A stretch of 8,062 nt of DNA from DAOUMF01 sp034411955. Lineage in GTDB: Bacteria; Chloroflexota; Dehalococcoidia; SM23-28-2; RBG-16-64-32. Position numbers and translations under genes: made by a program. The stretch is from the NCBI GenBank assembly GCA_034411955.1, contig DAOUMF010000028.1, forward strand, positions 1 through 8,062, in the 5' to 3' direction. The notes beneath the pieces were generated by a model. The model was not told where the DNA came from. It worked only from the letters and a program-made list of their open reading frames with translations, and ran no database searches. Of this stretch, positions 1 through 5,522 are shown one piece after another (positions within the stretch are counted from its first letter, which is position 1; every line of letters begins with the position of its first letter).

Positions 1-20
1 CCCCCCCCCCCCCCCCCCCC
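1..20. repeat. Homopolymer C tract at window edge, probable artefact
   Basis: Twenty consecutive C bases open the window, and ordinary coding sequence begins at 21. Read on the minus strand this is a poly-G run at the end of the cyclase coding region. Poly-G is what two-colour Illumina chemistry calls when signal is lost, so a false extension of a contig end is the simplest explanation. A genuine Gly-coding tract cannot be excluded from the sequence alone. Confidence 0.75.
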
Positions 21-1423
21 GCCGAAACAGCCTGCCAGCTCACCTCGTACAGGCGCACCGGCTCCTCGAAGCCGCGCAGGGCGACCTCGCCCCGGTCCGA
101 GAACATGATCCCTTTCCCGGCGGAAAGCTCCCGCACCACGTTGGAGGCGAGTATCTGGCCCGGCTCGGCGTGGGCGCATATGCGGGCGGCGAGCTGGACG
201 GCGGTGCCGAACAGGTCCTCGTCCTCCGCCACGGGCTCGCCGGCGTTAAGGCCGATGCGCACCCGGATGGGCTGCTCAGCCGATTCGTTGCGCTCCGCGA
301 AGGCTCTCTGGACGGCGACGGCGCACTCCAGGGCCCTGCTGGCCGCGGGGAAGGAGGCCATGATCCCGTCGCCGGTGTGCTTCGTCTCGGAGCCGCCGCA
401 GGCTTTGAGGGCGTCACGGACGATGCCGTTGTGGGTGCGCAGCACCTCCTGGGCCTTCGCGTCGCCCAGGCGCTGGGTGAGGCTGGTGGAACCCTCCATG
501 TCGGTGAACATGATGGTGACCAGGCCGGTCGGCGCGGCCGCCTTCCGCTTCTTTGGTTTCGCGGGCTTTCCCGTCTTTGGTCTGACGGGCTTCAGCCCCT
601 CGGCCAGGAACTCCTCCACCGCCTCGTTGTACTGGGCGGTCTCAGGTTCGTCCGGCAGCAGCGCGTGATTATTGCCCTCCAGTGGTAGGAAGCGCGCGCC
701 CGGGATTAGGGCCGCCAGCTCTCGGCCCCGCTCGAAGGGGACTATGGCGTCGCCCCGGCGGTGGATCACCAGAGTCGGGATCTTGACCTGGGGCAGGAGA
801 CCAGTCACGTCGAGTTGCAGGATGGAAGAGAGGATGGCCACGGCGTTCTCGGCGGAGCTTGACACGCGCTGCAACTCGTTGAACCAGCGGACCGCCTCAG
901 TATCGGCGTCCGGCATGAACAGGCCAGTGAACAGTTGTCGGAACGCCGGAACCTCGCCACCCCATCCCTGCCGCATCAGCGTGAGCATGGCTTCAGCCCT
1001 CTGGCGTCCTTCCTCGGTACGAGCAACGGGCGGCCGGCTAAACGAACCGTACAGGATGAGGCGGGTCACCCGCTCTGGGTGCCGAACGGTGTAGGCGATG
1101 GCCGTGGGCCCGCCCTCAGACCAGGCGATGATGGCGCATCGTCGCAGGCTGGCCGCCTCGATCACCGCTTCCAGGTCTCTCACCCTGGCCTCCAGGCTGA
1201 AGTCCTGGATGTCGCGATCAGACAGACCCATGCCGCGCCCGTCATAGTAGACGTACAGGTGATTCTGTGCGAACTCCTCGATGGTGGGCCGGAACACCTG
1301 CCACTCGAACTCCAGGTGGGTGAACCAGCCGCGGGCACGGACCACCGGCGGCCCCTGGCCCACGGTGGCGTAGGCTATGCGTACGCCATCGGAGGTAGTG
1401 CAGAAGCGGATCTGCTGTTCCAT
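1..1423 (-). CDS. Alpha/beta hydrolase fused to class III adenylate/guanylate cyclase (3' end missing)
   Basis: A two-domain signalling protein, open from ATG 1423 to the left edge without a stop (474 codons seen). Residues 1-274 form an alpha/beta hydrolase fold. Its nucleophile elbow is AWSEGG with Ser102, and the likely acid and base are Asp225 (in GDAIVP) and His253 (in GNNHA). A Lys/Pro-rich linker spans about 276-294. Residues 300-455 form a class III nucleotide cyclase: metal-binding Asp308 (in IMFTDMEGS) and Asp352 (in KHTGDGI), with Lys348 and Asp403 as the probable adenine-selecting pair, favouring ATP and cAMP production. Arg414 of the transition-state pair is present, but the usual Asn is Gln410 (VQLAAR). 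The sequence ends with the usual tail RLYEVSW, so only a few codons are probably lost before the poly-C tract. AAGGGG upstream of the ATG is a modest ribosome site. The protein is probably cytosolic, with no signal peptide or membrane segment seen. The substrate of the hydrolase domain, which may act as a ligand sensor, is unknown. Confidence 0.9.
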   Translation of the reverse strand, partial: MEQQIRFCTTSDGVRIAYATVGQGPPVVRARGWFTHLEFEWQVFRPTIEEFAQNHLYVYYDGRGMGLSDRDIQDFSLEARVRDLEAVIEAASLRRCAIIAWSEGGPTAIAYTVRHPERVTRLILYGSFSRPPVARTEEGRQRAEAMLTLMRQGWGGEVPAFRQLFTGLFMPDADTEAVRWFNELQRVSSSAENAVAILSSILQLDVTGLLPQVKIPTLVIHRRGDAIVPFERGRELAALIPGARFLPLEGNNHALLPDEPETAQYNEAVEEFLAEGLKPVRPKTGKPAKPKKRKAAAPTGLVTIMFTDMEGSTSLTQRLGDAKAQEVLRTHNGIVRDALKACGGSETKHTGDGIMASFPAASRALECAVAVQRAFAERNESAEQPIRVRIGLNAGEPVAEDEDLFGTAVQLAARICAHAEPGQILASNVVRELSAGKGIMFSDRGEVALRGFEEPVRLYEVSWQAVSAGGGGGG

Positions 1424-1450
1424 GTCGGGGCCCCTTGCTATCGCGCCGCA

Positions 1451-1479
1451 ATCATAGCGCCGCCGCGAGAATCCGTCAA
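1451..1479 (-). promoter_or_regulatory. Sigma70-type promoter of the hydrolase-cyclase gene
   Basis: On the minus strand, TTGACG (1479-1474) is followed after exactly 17 bases by TATGAT (1456-1451). Each box matches the consensus at 5 of 6 positions. Transcription would start near 1444 and give a leader of about 20 bases before ATG 1423. This suggests that the cyclase gene can be transcribed independently of the SDR operon upstream. Confidence 0.65.
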
Positions 1480-1514
1480 AGGGACCGCTCGTCGCGCTCT
1501 GGGGTGGGGCCGAG

Positions 1515-1531
1515 TCTGAACGGAGTTCAGA
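1515..1531. promoter_or_regulatory. Perfect inverted repeat, candidate operator
   Basis: TCTGAAC-GGA-GTTCAGA has 7-base perfect arms around 3 bases. It lies about 36 bases upstream of the -35 box of the cyclase promoter. It could bind a dimeric regulator or form a small hairpin in read-through RNA. Arms of this length also arise by chance in 8 kb, so the case rests on its position and on the second dyad next to it. Confidence 0.35.
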
Positions 1532-1536
1532 GCCTG

Positions 1537-1551
1537 TCCGCCTTAGGCGGA
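1537..1551. promoter_or_regulatory. Second perfect inverted repeat next to the first
   Basis: TCCGCCT-T-AGGCGGA has 7-base arms around a single T and sits 5 bases from the dyad at 1515-1531. The near-absent loop makes it a poor RNA hairpin and a better protein-binding dyad. No T-tract follows on either strand, so an intrinsic terminator is unlikely. Confidence 0.3.
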
Positions 1552-1595
1552 GGTGGGCCGGGCGGGACGAACAACCCTGGGGAGGGGTAGCCGCA

Positions 1596-1632
1596 GGCGA
1601 CCTGAATCCTGCCCGCCGCAGGAGGGGTCGCC
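1596..1632 (-). terminator. Two-tier hairpin after the SDR operon
   Basis: The outer arms GGCGACC (1596-1602) and GGTCGCC (1626-1632) enclose the inner arms TCCTGC (1607-1612) and GCAGGA (1618-1623), with a 5-base loop. In the minus-strand transcript the hairpin starts 2 bases after the TAG stop of the SDR gene. No U-run follows, so it may be a GC-rich terminator of the kind seen in high-GC bacteria or a 3' end stabiliser rather than a canonical intrinsic terminator. Confidence 0.45.
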
Positions 1633-1634
1633 CT

Positions 1635-2489
1635 CTACATCCGGCTGTAGCCGCTCCCCGGCAGCTCCGGGTCCACGCCGATCCCCTGTGCCTCCTCGAT
1701 CCAGCCGTACTCCTTGAGGATGAGCTGGCTGTAGGTCACCCGGCCGGTCACCTTGTCCAGCGGCTCCGTGGCCAGCAGTAGCGCCGCCTTCGCCATCAGC
1801 TCCGGCGGCTCCCCGCTGGGGTCGTCCAGGCCGGTGACCAGACCGTGGAACACCGTCCCCGGCGTCGGCACCACCAGTGAGGGTGAGACGCAGGTGACGG
1901 AGATGCCGTACTCGTACACCTCCATCGCCAACCCTTGGGTGAAGCGCTCCAGGGCAGCCTTCTGGGCGCCGTAGCAGGTGCTGCCGGCGTATTCGGGCGG
2001 CTCCGGATAGGGGCCATGCCCGGGCCCTATCGCCGCGCCGGACGAGATGTTGACGATGCTCCCCCTGCGACGCGGGATCATCTCCTCCAGGGCCAGCTTG
2101 CTGAGGATGAACGGCGCGTGGAAGTTCACCGCCCAGGAGCGCATCCAGCGGTTGAGCGGGTAGTCCTTGACCGGCAGGAAGTACGTTAGGGCGGCGTTGT
2201 TTACCAGCACGTCCACCGGGCCGTAGGTCTTGTGCGCCGCCTGCACCAGCGTCTCGCACTCCGATGGCTCGGAGATGTTGGCGGCCACCGGCGACGCCTC
2301 GCCCCCGGCGGCCCGGATATCCGCCACCGTCCGCTCCAGCGACCCCTCCAGCGGGTGGTCGCCCTCGTGCAGGGTGCGGGCCGCGCACACCACCCTGCCG
2401 CCCTCCGCCGCGAACAACCTGGCGATCTCCGCCCCGATGCCGCGGCTGGCCCCCGTCACGATCACCACTTTGCCGTCCAGCTTACCCAT
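1635..2489 (-). CDS. SDR family oxidoreductase, probably NADP-dependent
   Basis: A 284-residue short-chain dehydrogenase/reductase with a single Rossmann domain, probably cytosolic. The cofactor loop TGASRGIG is at residues 12-19. Arg38 after the second strand suggests NADP(H). NNAA at 97-100 replaces the common NNAG. The catalytic tetrad is Asn122, Ser150, Tyr173 and Lys177 (YGAQK). Ser and Tyr are 23 residues apart, against about 13 in typical classical SDRs, because of a Gly/Pro-rich insert at about 155-169. The family oxidises or reduces carbonyl/hydroxyl groups; the substrate cannot be read from sequence. ATG 2489 is well supported: the TGA stop of the preceding gene is embedded in its Shine-Dalgarno sequence. 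It is the last gene of a three-gene operon and is followed at once by a hairpin. Confidence 0.92.
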   Translation of the reverse strand: MGKLDGKVVIVTGASRGIGAEIARLFAAEGGRVVCAARTLHEGDHPLEGSLERTVADIRAAGGEASPVAANISEPSECETLVQAAHKTYGPVDVLVNNAALTYFLPVKDYPLNRWMRSWAVNFHAPFILSKLALEEMIPRRRGSIVNISSGAAIGPGHGPYPEPPEYAGSTCYGAQKAALERFTQGLAMEVYEYGISVTCVSPSLVVPTPGTVFHGLVTGLDDPSGEPPELMAKAALLLATEPLDKVTGRVTYSQLILKEYGWIEEAQGIGVDPELPGSGYSRM

Positions 2490-2496
2490 CGCTCTG

Positions 2497-2506
2497 CTCC
2501 TCCTCA
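2497..2506 (-). promoter_or_regulatory. Strong Shine-Dalgarno overlapping the upstream stop codon
   Basis: The minus-strand sequence TGAGGAGGAG contains both the TGA stop of the small gene at 2504-2839 and an AGGAGG core 9 bases before the ATG at 2489. This fixes the start of the downstream SDR and implies coupled translation of the two genes. Confidence 0.75.
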
Positions 2507-2839
2507 GTCTCGCAGGTCCAGGTCCACGAACGCCACGTTCCTCGGCACCGCCTCGTGGTCATGCGGGGCCACCAGGACCCCGTGGGCCCGCTGCTCCTGC
2601 TGGATCACCGGTTCCAGCTTGTAGAACCGCTCCACCAGCGACGGGTCCTCGGCCTCGTACACCGTCACCAGCAGGCCGTCGCCGTCGCTGGCCACCTCCG
2701 GCGTCCAGAAGGAGAGGACGCGAGTGAAGCCAAAGGCGCGCAGCCCCTCTCGGGCCGTTTCGAACCCCTCTTTGATCTGCCCCAGGAACTCTTCCTTCTT
2801 CCCGGGCAGGATCTTCGCCACGTGCACGCAGGCGATCAT
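2504..2839 (-). CDS. Small conserved-type protein, probable dimeric alpha/beta-barrel fold
   Basis: A 111-residue soluble protein that I cannot assign to a named family. Its layout resembles a ferredoxin-like, ABM-type unit: a first strand (MIACVHVAKI), an amphipathic charged helix (about residues 13-32), a second strand (about 34-45), then a strand and long helix (about 55-85, LLVTVYEAEDPS onwards). A His-containing segment, APHDHEAVP, follows near 91-99. Such proteins often act as small monooxygenases, isomerases or stress proteins, but no catalytic motif is diagnostic here. AAAGGAG lies 5 bases before ATG 2839. The gene sits 22 bases after one SDR gene and 14 bases before another, so it is almost certainly cotranscribed and likely acts in the same pathway. 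The fold call is inference from sequence pattern only. Confidence 0.8.
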   Translation of the reverse strand: MIACVHVAKILPGKKEEFLGQIKEGFETAREGLRAFGFTRVLSFWTPEVASDGDGLLVTVYEAEDPSLVERFYKLEPVIQQEQRAHGVLVAPHDHEAVPRNVAFVDLDLRD

Positions 2840-2861
2840 CTCCGCTCCTTTCTGTCAGCGG

Positions 2862-3668
2862 CTAGTCCATCAGGCGCTGGGCGGGGTCGTGGCGGAGGGT
2901 CACGGCCGGAGGTATGAGCTTGCGCGGCCGCCCGTACATGATCCCCATCACTTCCCCTGCCAGCGAATCGTCTCGGATGAACTCCAGCACGGCCTCCGCC
3001 ACCTCGCCGGGCTGGAGGAGAGGCATCTGGCTGATGATGGCGTCGCGCTGGGCTCGTTCTTCGGCCGTCAGATCGCCCATGTCCCCGGTCAGCATGGGCG
3101 TCTTCACCATCGCCGGGCAGACGCAGTTCACGCGGATGTTCGCCTCATCCTTCAGGAAGACCAGCGCCCGCGTCAGGCCCACGATGCCGTGCTTGGTGGC
3201 GGCGTAGATCGGGTCCAACGGGTGCTTGACGATCCCCGCTAGAGAGGCTGTGTTGACGATCACCCCGCCGCCGCGACGCCGCATGGCGGGCACCGCAGCC
3301 TGCGTCCCCGCTATAACCGACCAAAGATTGACGGCCAACGTCTGCTCCCAGCGCTCTGCGGCAGCGTCCGGAAAGCGGGGCTGGCCGGTGCTCACGCCCG
3401 CGTTGTTGTGCAGGATGTCCAGGCCGCCGAACGTCTCCTCGGCGAACGCCACCATGCGCTCCACGTCCTCCCGTCTGGTCACGTCGGCGTGGACGAAGGC
3501 CGCCTTGCCGCCGGAGCGCTCGATCAGGGACACCGTCTTCTGCCCCCCTCCGTCGTCGATATCGGCGACAACCACGGCGGCCCCGGCCTCCGCCAGCGCC
3601 AGCGCCGTCGCCCGGCCGATGCCGGACCCACCGCCGGTAATCAGGGCCACCTTGCCCGCTGGGTCCAT
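2862..3668 (-). CDS. Classical SDR family oxidoreductase, probably NAD-dependent
   Basis: A 268-residue classical short-chain dehydrogenase, probably cytosolic. The cofactor loop TGGGSGIG is at residues 11-18. Asp36 at the end of the second strand (VVADID) favours NAD(H). NNAG is at 88-91. The tetrad is Asn114, Ser142, Tyr155 and Lys159 (YAATK) with the normal 13-residue Ser-Tyr spacing. The C-terminal region includes PGEVAEAVLEFIRDD and a Gly-rich strand, as in alcohol, 3-oxoacyl or hydroxysteroid dehydrogenases of this class. The exact substrate is not determinable. It is the first gene of the operon; AAGGAAGG precedes ATG 3668 and a promoter with a perfect -10 box lies about 36 bases upstream. 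The contrast in cofactor preference with the second SDR suggests two distinct redox steps rather than duplicate enzymes. Confidence 0.93.
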   Translation of the reverse strand: MDPAGKVALITGGGSGIGRATALALAEAGAAVVVADIDDGGGQKTVSLIERSGGKAAFVHADVTRREDVERMVAFAEETFGGLDILHNNAGVSTGQPRFPDAAAERWEQTLAVNLWSVIAGTQAAVPAMRRRGGGVIVNTASLAGIVKHPLDPIYAATKHGIVGLTRALVFLKDEANIRVNCVCPAMVKTPMLTGDMGDLTAEERAQRDAIISQMPLLQPGEVAEAVLEFIRDDSLAGEVMGIMYGRPRKLIPPAVTLRHDPAQRLMD

Positions 3669-3703
3669 GCGCCCTTCCTTTCTAGCTTCCTAGACACGCC
3701 GCC

Positions 3704-3732
3704 ATTATACTGTCTGCCCCGACAGGGGCCAG
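3704..3732 (-). promoter_or_regulatory. Promoter of the SDR operon with a dyad in the spacer
   Basis: The minus strand carries a perfect TATAAT at 3709-3704. The -35 region at 17-base spacing (CTGGCC, 3732-3727) is poor, so activation or an atypical -35 may be needed. The spacer contains the inverted repeat CTGTC-N6-GACAG (3710-3725), overlapped by GCCCC-N4-GGGGC (3716-3729), a plausible repressor or activator site. Transcription would start near 3697, giving a leader of about 29 bases. Confidence 0.5.
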
Positions 3733-3798
3733 CGTGCTGCAGCGGCGGTGACCCCGGAACGGCGCCGCCGGTCGCGCCCTCACGGCTGAGGAGATCGG

Positions 3799-4503
3799 CT
3801 AGCTCTCAGCGAGCGGCCTACGACCGGTGTGCAGGGCGACCGCTCCCCCTGCCAGCGGCCGGAATCTGATGTCCGACAAGCCGATGTCCGCGAGGATGGC
3901 GGCCAACTCCGGCGCTTTCGGGGAGCCTTCAAGAGAGTTCGGAAGGTAGCGGTAGGCGGCGCGATCGCCGCTGATCGCGCCCGCTAAGGGAGGCAGCAGG
4001 CGGCTGAAGTACAGGCGATACAGCGATCCGAACAGCCCCGGCGGTCGCGTCGCGTCCAGGCAGACGAGGCGACCGCCCGGCTTGAGGACACGCGCCATCT
4101 CCGCCAGACCGGCTCGAAGGTCTCCCAAGTTACGCAACAGGAACGCGTTGGTCACGCAGTCGAACGTGGCCTGGGGGAAGGGGAGAGCGAGAGCGTCGGC
4201 CAGGGCCCAGGATATTTCGGTGTACCCTGCAGCCGTGGCCTTGGCGCCAGCCCTGGCCAACATCTCGCTGGAGAAGTCCGCGCCAACGACGTGGGACGCC
4301 CCCCGACGACGCAGCTCCAGCGCCAGGTCCCCAGTGCCGGTACCCACGTCCAGGGCGAGACAGTTGGCCGGCTGAGCGGCGGCGGCCGCCGCCCGACGCC
4401 AGCGGCCGTCCATGCCCAGGCTCATCAACCGGTTCAGCAGGTCGTACCTGGGGACGATACGACCGAACATCCGCCGCACCTGGCGAGCGTGTTTGCTGGC
4501 CAT
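3799..4503 (-). CDS. ubiE: UbiE/MenG-type quinone-biosynthesis C-methyltransferase
   Basis: A 234-residue SAM-dependent class I methyltransferase. The family methylates the ring of demethylmenaquinone (MenG) or 2-polyprenyl-6-methoxy-1,4-benzoquinol (UbiE), at the membrane surface. Evidence: the N-terminal family signature FGRIVPRYDLLNRLMSLG (from residue 13), SAM motif I LDVGTGTGD (Asp52 to Asp59), the acidic residue Asp76 in GADFSSEML, Asp103 in ADALALPFP, the RN pair at 124-125 (FLLRNLGD), the post-motif VLKPGGRLVCLD, and YRYLPNSLEG near the C-terminus. ATG 4503 is chosen because GGGGGAC lies just upstream and the conserved domain starts soon after. ATG 4515 has no ribosome site, and the longer open frame to 4608 begins with TTG. 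It lies downstream of the GT2 gene, with a 140-base gap in which I see no clear promoter or terminator. In a menaquinone-using phylum MenG activity is the more likely one, but sequence alone does not settle the substrate. Confidence 0.88.
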   Translation of the reverse strand: MASKHARQVRRMFGRIVPRYDLLNRLMSLGMDGRWRRAAAAAAQPANCLALDVGTGTGDLALELRRRGASHVVGADFSSEMLARAGAKATAAGYTEISWALADALALPFPQATFDCVTNAFLLRNLGDLRAGLAEMARVLKPGGRLVCLDATRPPGLFGSLYRLYFSRLLPPLAGAISGDRAAYRYLPNSLEGSPKAPELAAILADIGLSDIRFRPLAGGAVALHTGRRPLAES

Positions 4504-4643
4504 GCCGTCCCCCATGGTAGCGCGGAGGGCCGTGCTGTGCAGGGGGCTGCCCTTCCCGCACACCGCGGGTCGCGCCGCCGAGCCCGTTCCGCTGACGGAC
4601 CGCTGCAACCAGTGGGGAAGAGAGGGCCCCGCTTGGCGCCCCT

Positions 4644-5375
4644 TCAGGGTCTGCGGCTTGGCGGTCTATGGCCCCGGCCGCCGCTGATCCGCAGCCGGAC
4701 GACGGCGGCAAGCGCCTCAACGATTATCCCCAGCGAGAGCTTGGACTTGCCCGCCTGTCGGTTGACGAATCTGATGGGTATCTCCCGCAGCGTCTTGCCA
4801 GACCTATGGCAGAGATAGTTCATCTCGTACGACGAAGCAAACCCTCTTGACCTGATATCCGCGAAATTGACGGATTCCAGCGTGGAGCGCCGGAAGCATT
4901 TGAATCCGCCGGTGCAGTCGTGAATAGGTAGCCCCAGCAGCAGGCGCGCGACGAGGCTGGCAGTCCTGCTGATAAGCCGTCGTCGCAACGGCCAGCCTGA
5001 TGTCGAGCCGCCCCCCACATAGCGGGACCCGATGGCCATGTCGTCCTCCTCCACGGCTTCCACCAGGCGCGGAATGTCGCGAGGGTCATGGGAGTAGTCG
5101 GCGTCCATCTGGATTATGCGATCGGCACCCAAATCCAAAGCCGTCCTGAAGCCCTTGAGGTAAGCGGTGCCGTAACCTAACCTGGCCGGGCGCTCGACAA
5201 GATGTATGCGGGGCTCGTTGACGGCCATTTGCGACACTATGTGGCCTGTCCCGTCAGGCGAGTTGTCATCCACCACGATGGCCTCGTATTGCGGCCCCAG
5301 CTCCAGGATGTCCCTCAACAGGCTCGGAATGTTCTCCGCCTCGTTGTAGGTGCCTATCACCACAGTGCATTTCAT
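4644..5375 (-). CDS. GT2 glycosyltransferase, polyprenol-phosphate mannose synthase-like
   Basis: A 243-residue family 2 glycosyltransferase resembling dolichol/polyprenol-phosphate mannose synthases, which move mannose from GDP-mannose to a polyprenyl phosphate on the inner membrane face. Visible motifs are VVIGTYNEAENI (5-16), VVDDNSPDGTG with nucleotide-binding Asp36/Asp37 (34-44), the metal-binding DAD at 91-93 (QMDADYSHDP), IGSRYVGGG (115-123), CTGGFKCF (154-161) and FVNRQAGKSKLS (203-214). The protein ends in a basic tail soon after and has no C-terminal GtrA-like membrane domain, so it would be a peripheral membrane enzyme. ATG 5375 gives the normal N-terminus; no strong Shine-Dalgarno is visible. 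It is divergent from the flippase-like gene and upstream of the UbiE-type gene. The donor could be another sugar nucleotide, since dolichyl-phosphate glucose synthases are close relatives. Confidence 0.9.
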   Translation of the reverse strand: MKCTVVIGTYNEAENIPSLLRDILELGPQYEAIVVDDNSPDGTGHIVSQMAVNEPRIHLVERPARLGYGTAYLKGFRTALDLGADRIIQMDADYSHDPRDIPRLVEAVEEDDMAIGSRYVGGGSTSGWPLRRRLISRTASLVARLLLGLPIHDCTGGFKCFRRSTLESVNFADIRSRGFASSYEMNYLCHRSGKTLREIPIRFVNRQAGKSKLSLGIIVEALAAVVRLRISGGRGHRPPSRRP

Positions 5376-5414
5376 TGGACTAGCCAGCTTGGCGAGAATC
5401 GACGCGCGGCCCCA

Positions 5415-5444
5415 ATACTAAGAGGCGGGAACATGACTTGTCCA
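5415..5444 (-). promoter_or_regulatory. Candidate promoter of the GT2 gene
   Basis: On the minus strand, TGGACA (5444-5439, 5 of 6 to the -35 consensus) is followed after 18 bases by TAGTAT (5420-5415, 4 of 6 to the -10). The predicted start near 5408 gives a leader of about 33 bases. It sits in the 147-base divergent intergenic region, back to back with the candidate plus-strand promoter. Confidence 0.4.
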
Positions 5445-5481
5445 ACGCCGGCAGTCACAACCGCCCCCGAGGCCGTGTTCG

Positions 5482-5510
5482 TTTTCGGTCCCCACAGAGC
5501 CGCCTATAAT
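5482..5510 (+). promoter_or_regulatory. Candidate promoter of the flippase-like/FAD enzyme pair
   Basis: A perfect TATAAT at 5505-5510 has a weak TTTTCG (3 of 6) 17 bases upstream. Transcription would begin near 5517, only about 6 bases before ATG 5523, which predicts a nearly leaderless mRNA. If the coding region instead began at ATG 5433, this box would be inside the gene. Confidence 0.45.
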
Positions 5511-5522
5511 GCCATTAGAGAG

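Noticed and set aside
105..688. Two plus-strand open frames opposite the cyclase domain
   Set aside because: The minus strand carries an uninterrupted cyclase with all but one of its catalytic residues. The plus-strand products show no family pattern.
1543..2388. 281-codon minus-strand frame overlapping the second SDR
   Set aside because: It has a Gly/Arg/Pro-rich translation without motifs, offset from a well-supported SDR frame on the same strand. It is a GC-frame shadow.
3742..3770. GC-rich inverted repeat (GCGGCG/CGCCGC) downstream of the UbiE-type gene
   Set aside because: It has a long loop, simple GC-rich arms with several alternative pairings and no T-run, so a terminator cannot be claimed.
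4504..4608. N-terminal extension of the UbiE-type gene to a TTG at 4608
   Set aside because: The extra 35 residues resemble no family sequence, and the TTG has no convincing ribosome site. GGGGGAC before ATG 4503 supports the short form.
4631..5394. Three copies of GCTTGGCG (4631-4638, 4656-4663, 5387-5394) around the GT2 gene
   Set aside because: Many 8-base words recur three times by chance in 8 kb of GC-rich DNA, and the copies have no consistent spacing from starts.
1465..5400. Shared GCGAGAATC near the cyclase promoter (1465-1473) and upstream of the GT2 gene (5392-5400)
   Set aside because: Single 9-base matches are common by chance in a window this size, and the two copies sit in different places relative to the promoters.
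5202..5522. Plus-strand extension of the flippase-like open frame back to 5202
   Set aside because: It runs through the GT2 gene on the other strand, and the extra residues look unlike the membrane-protein family. A later ATG fits the first membrane helix.
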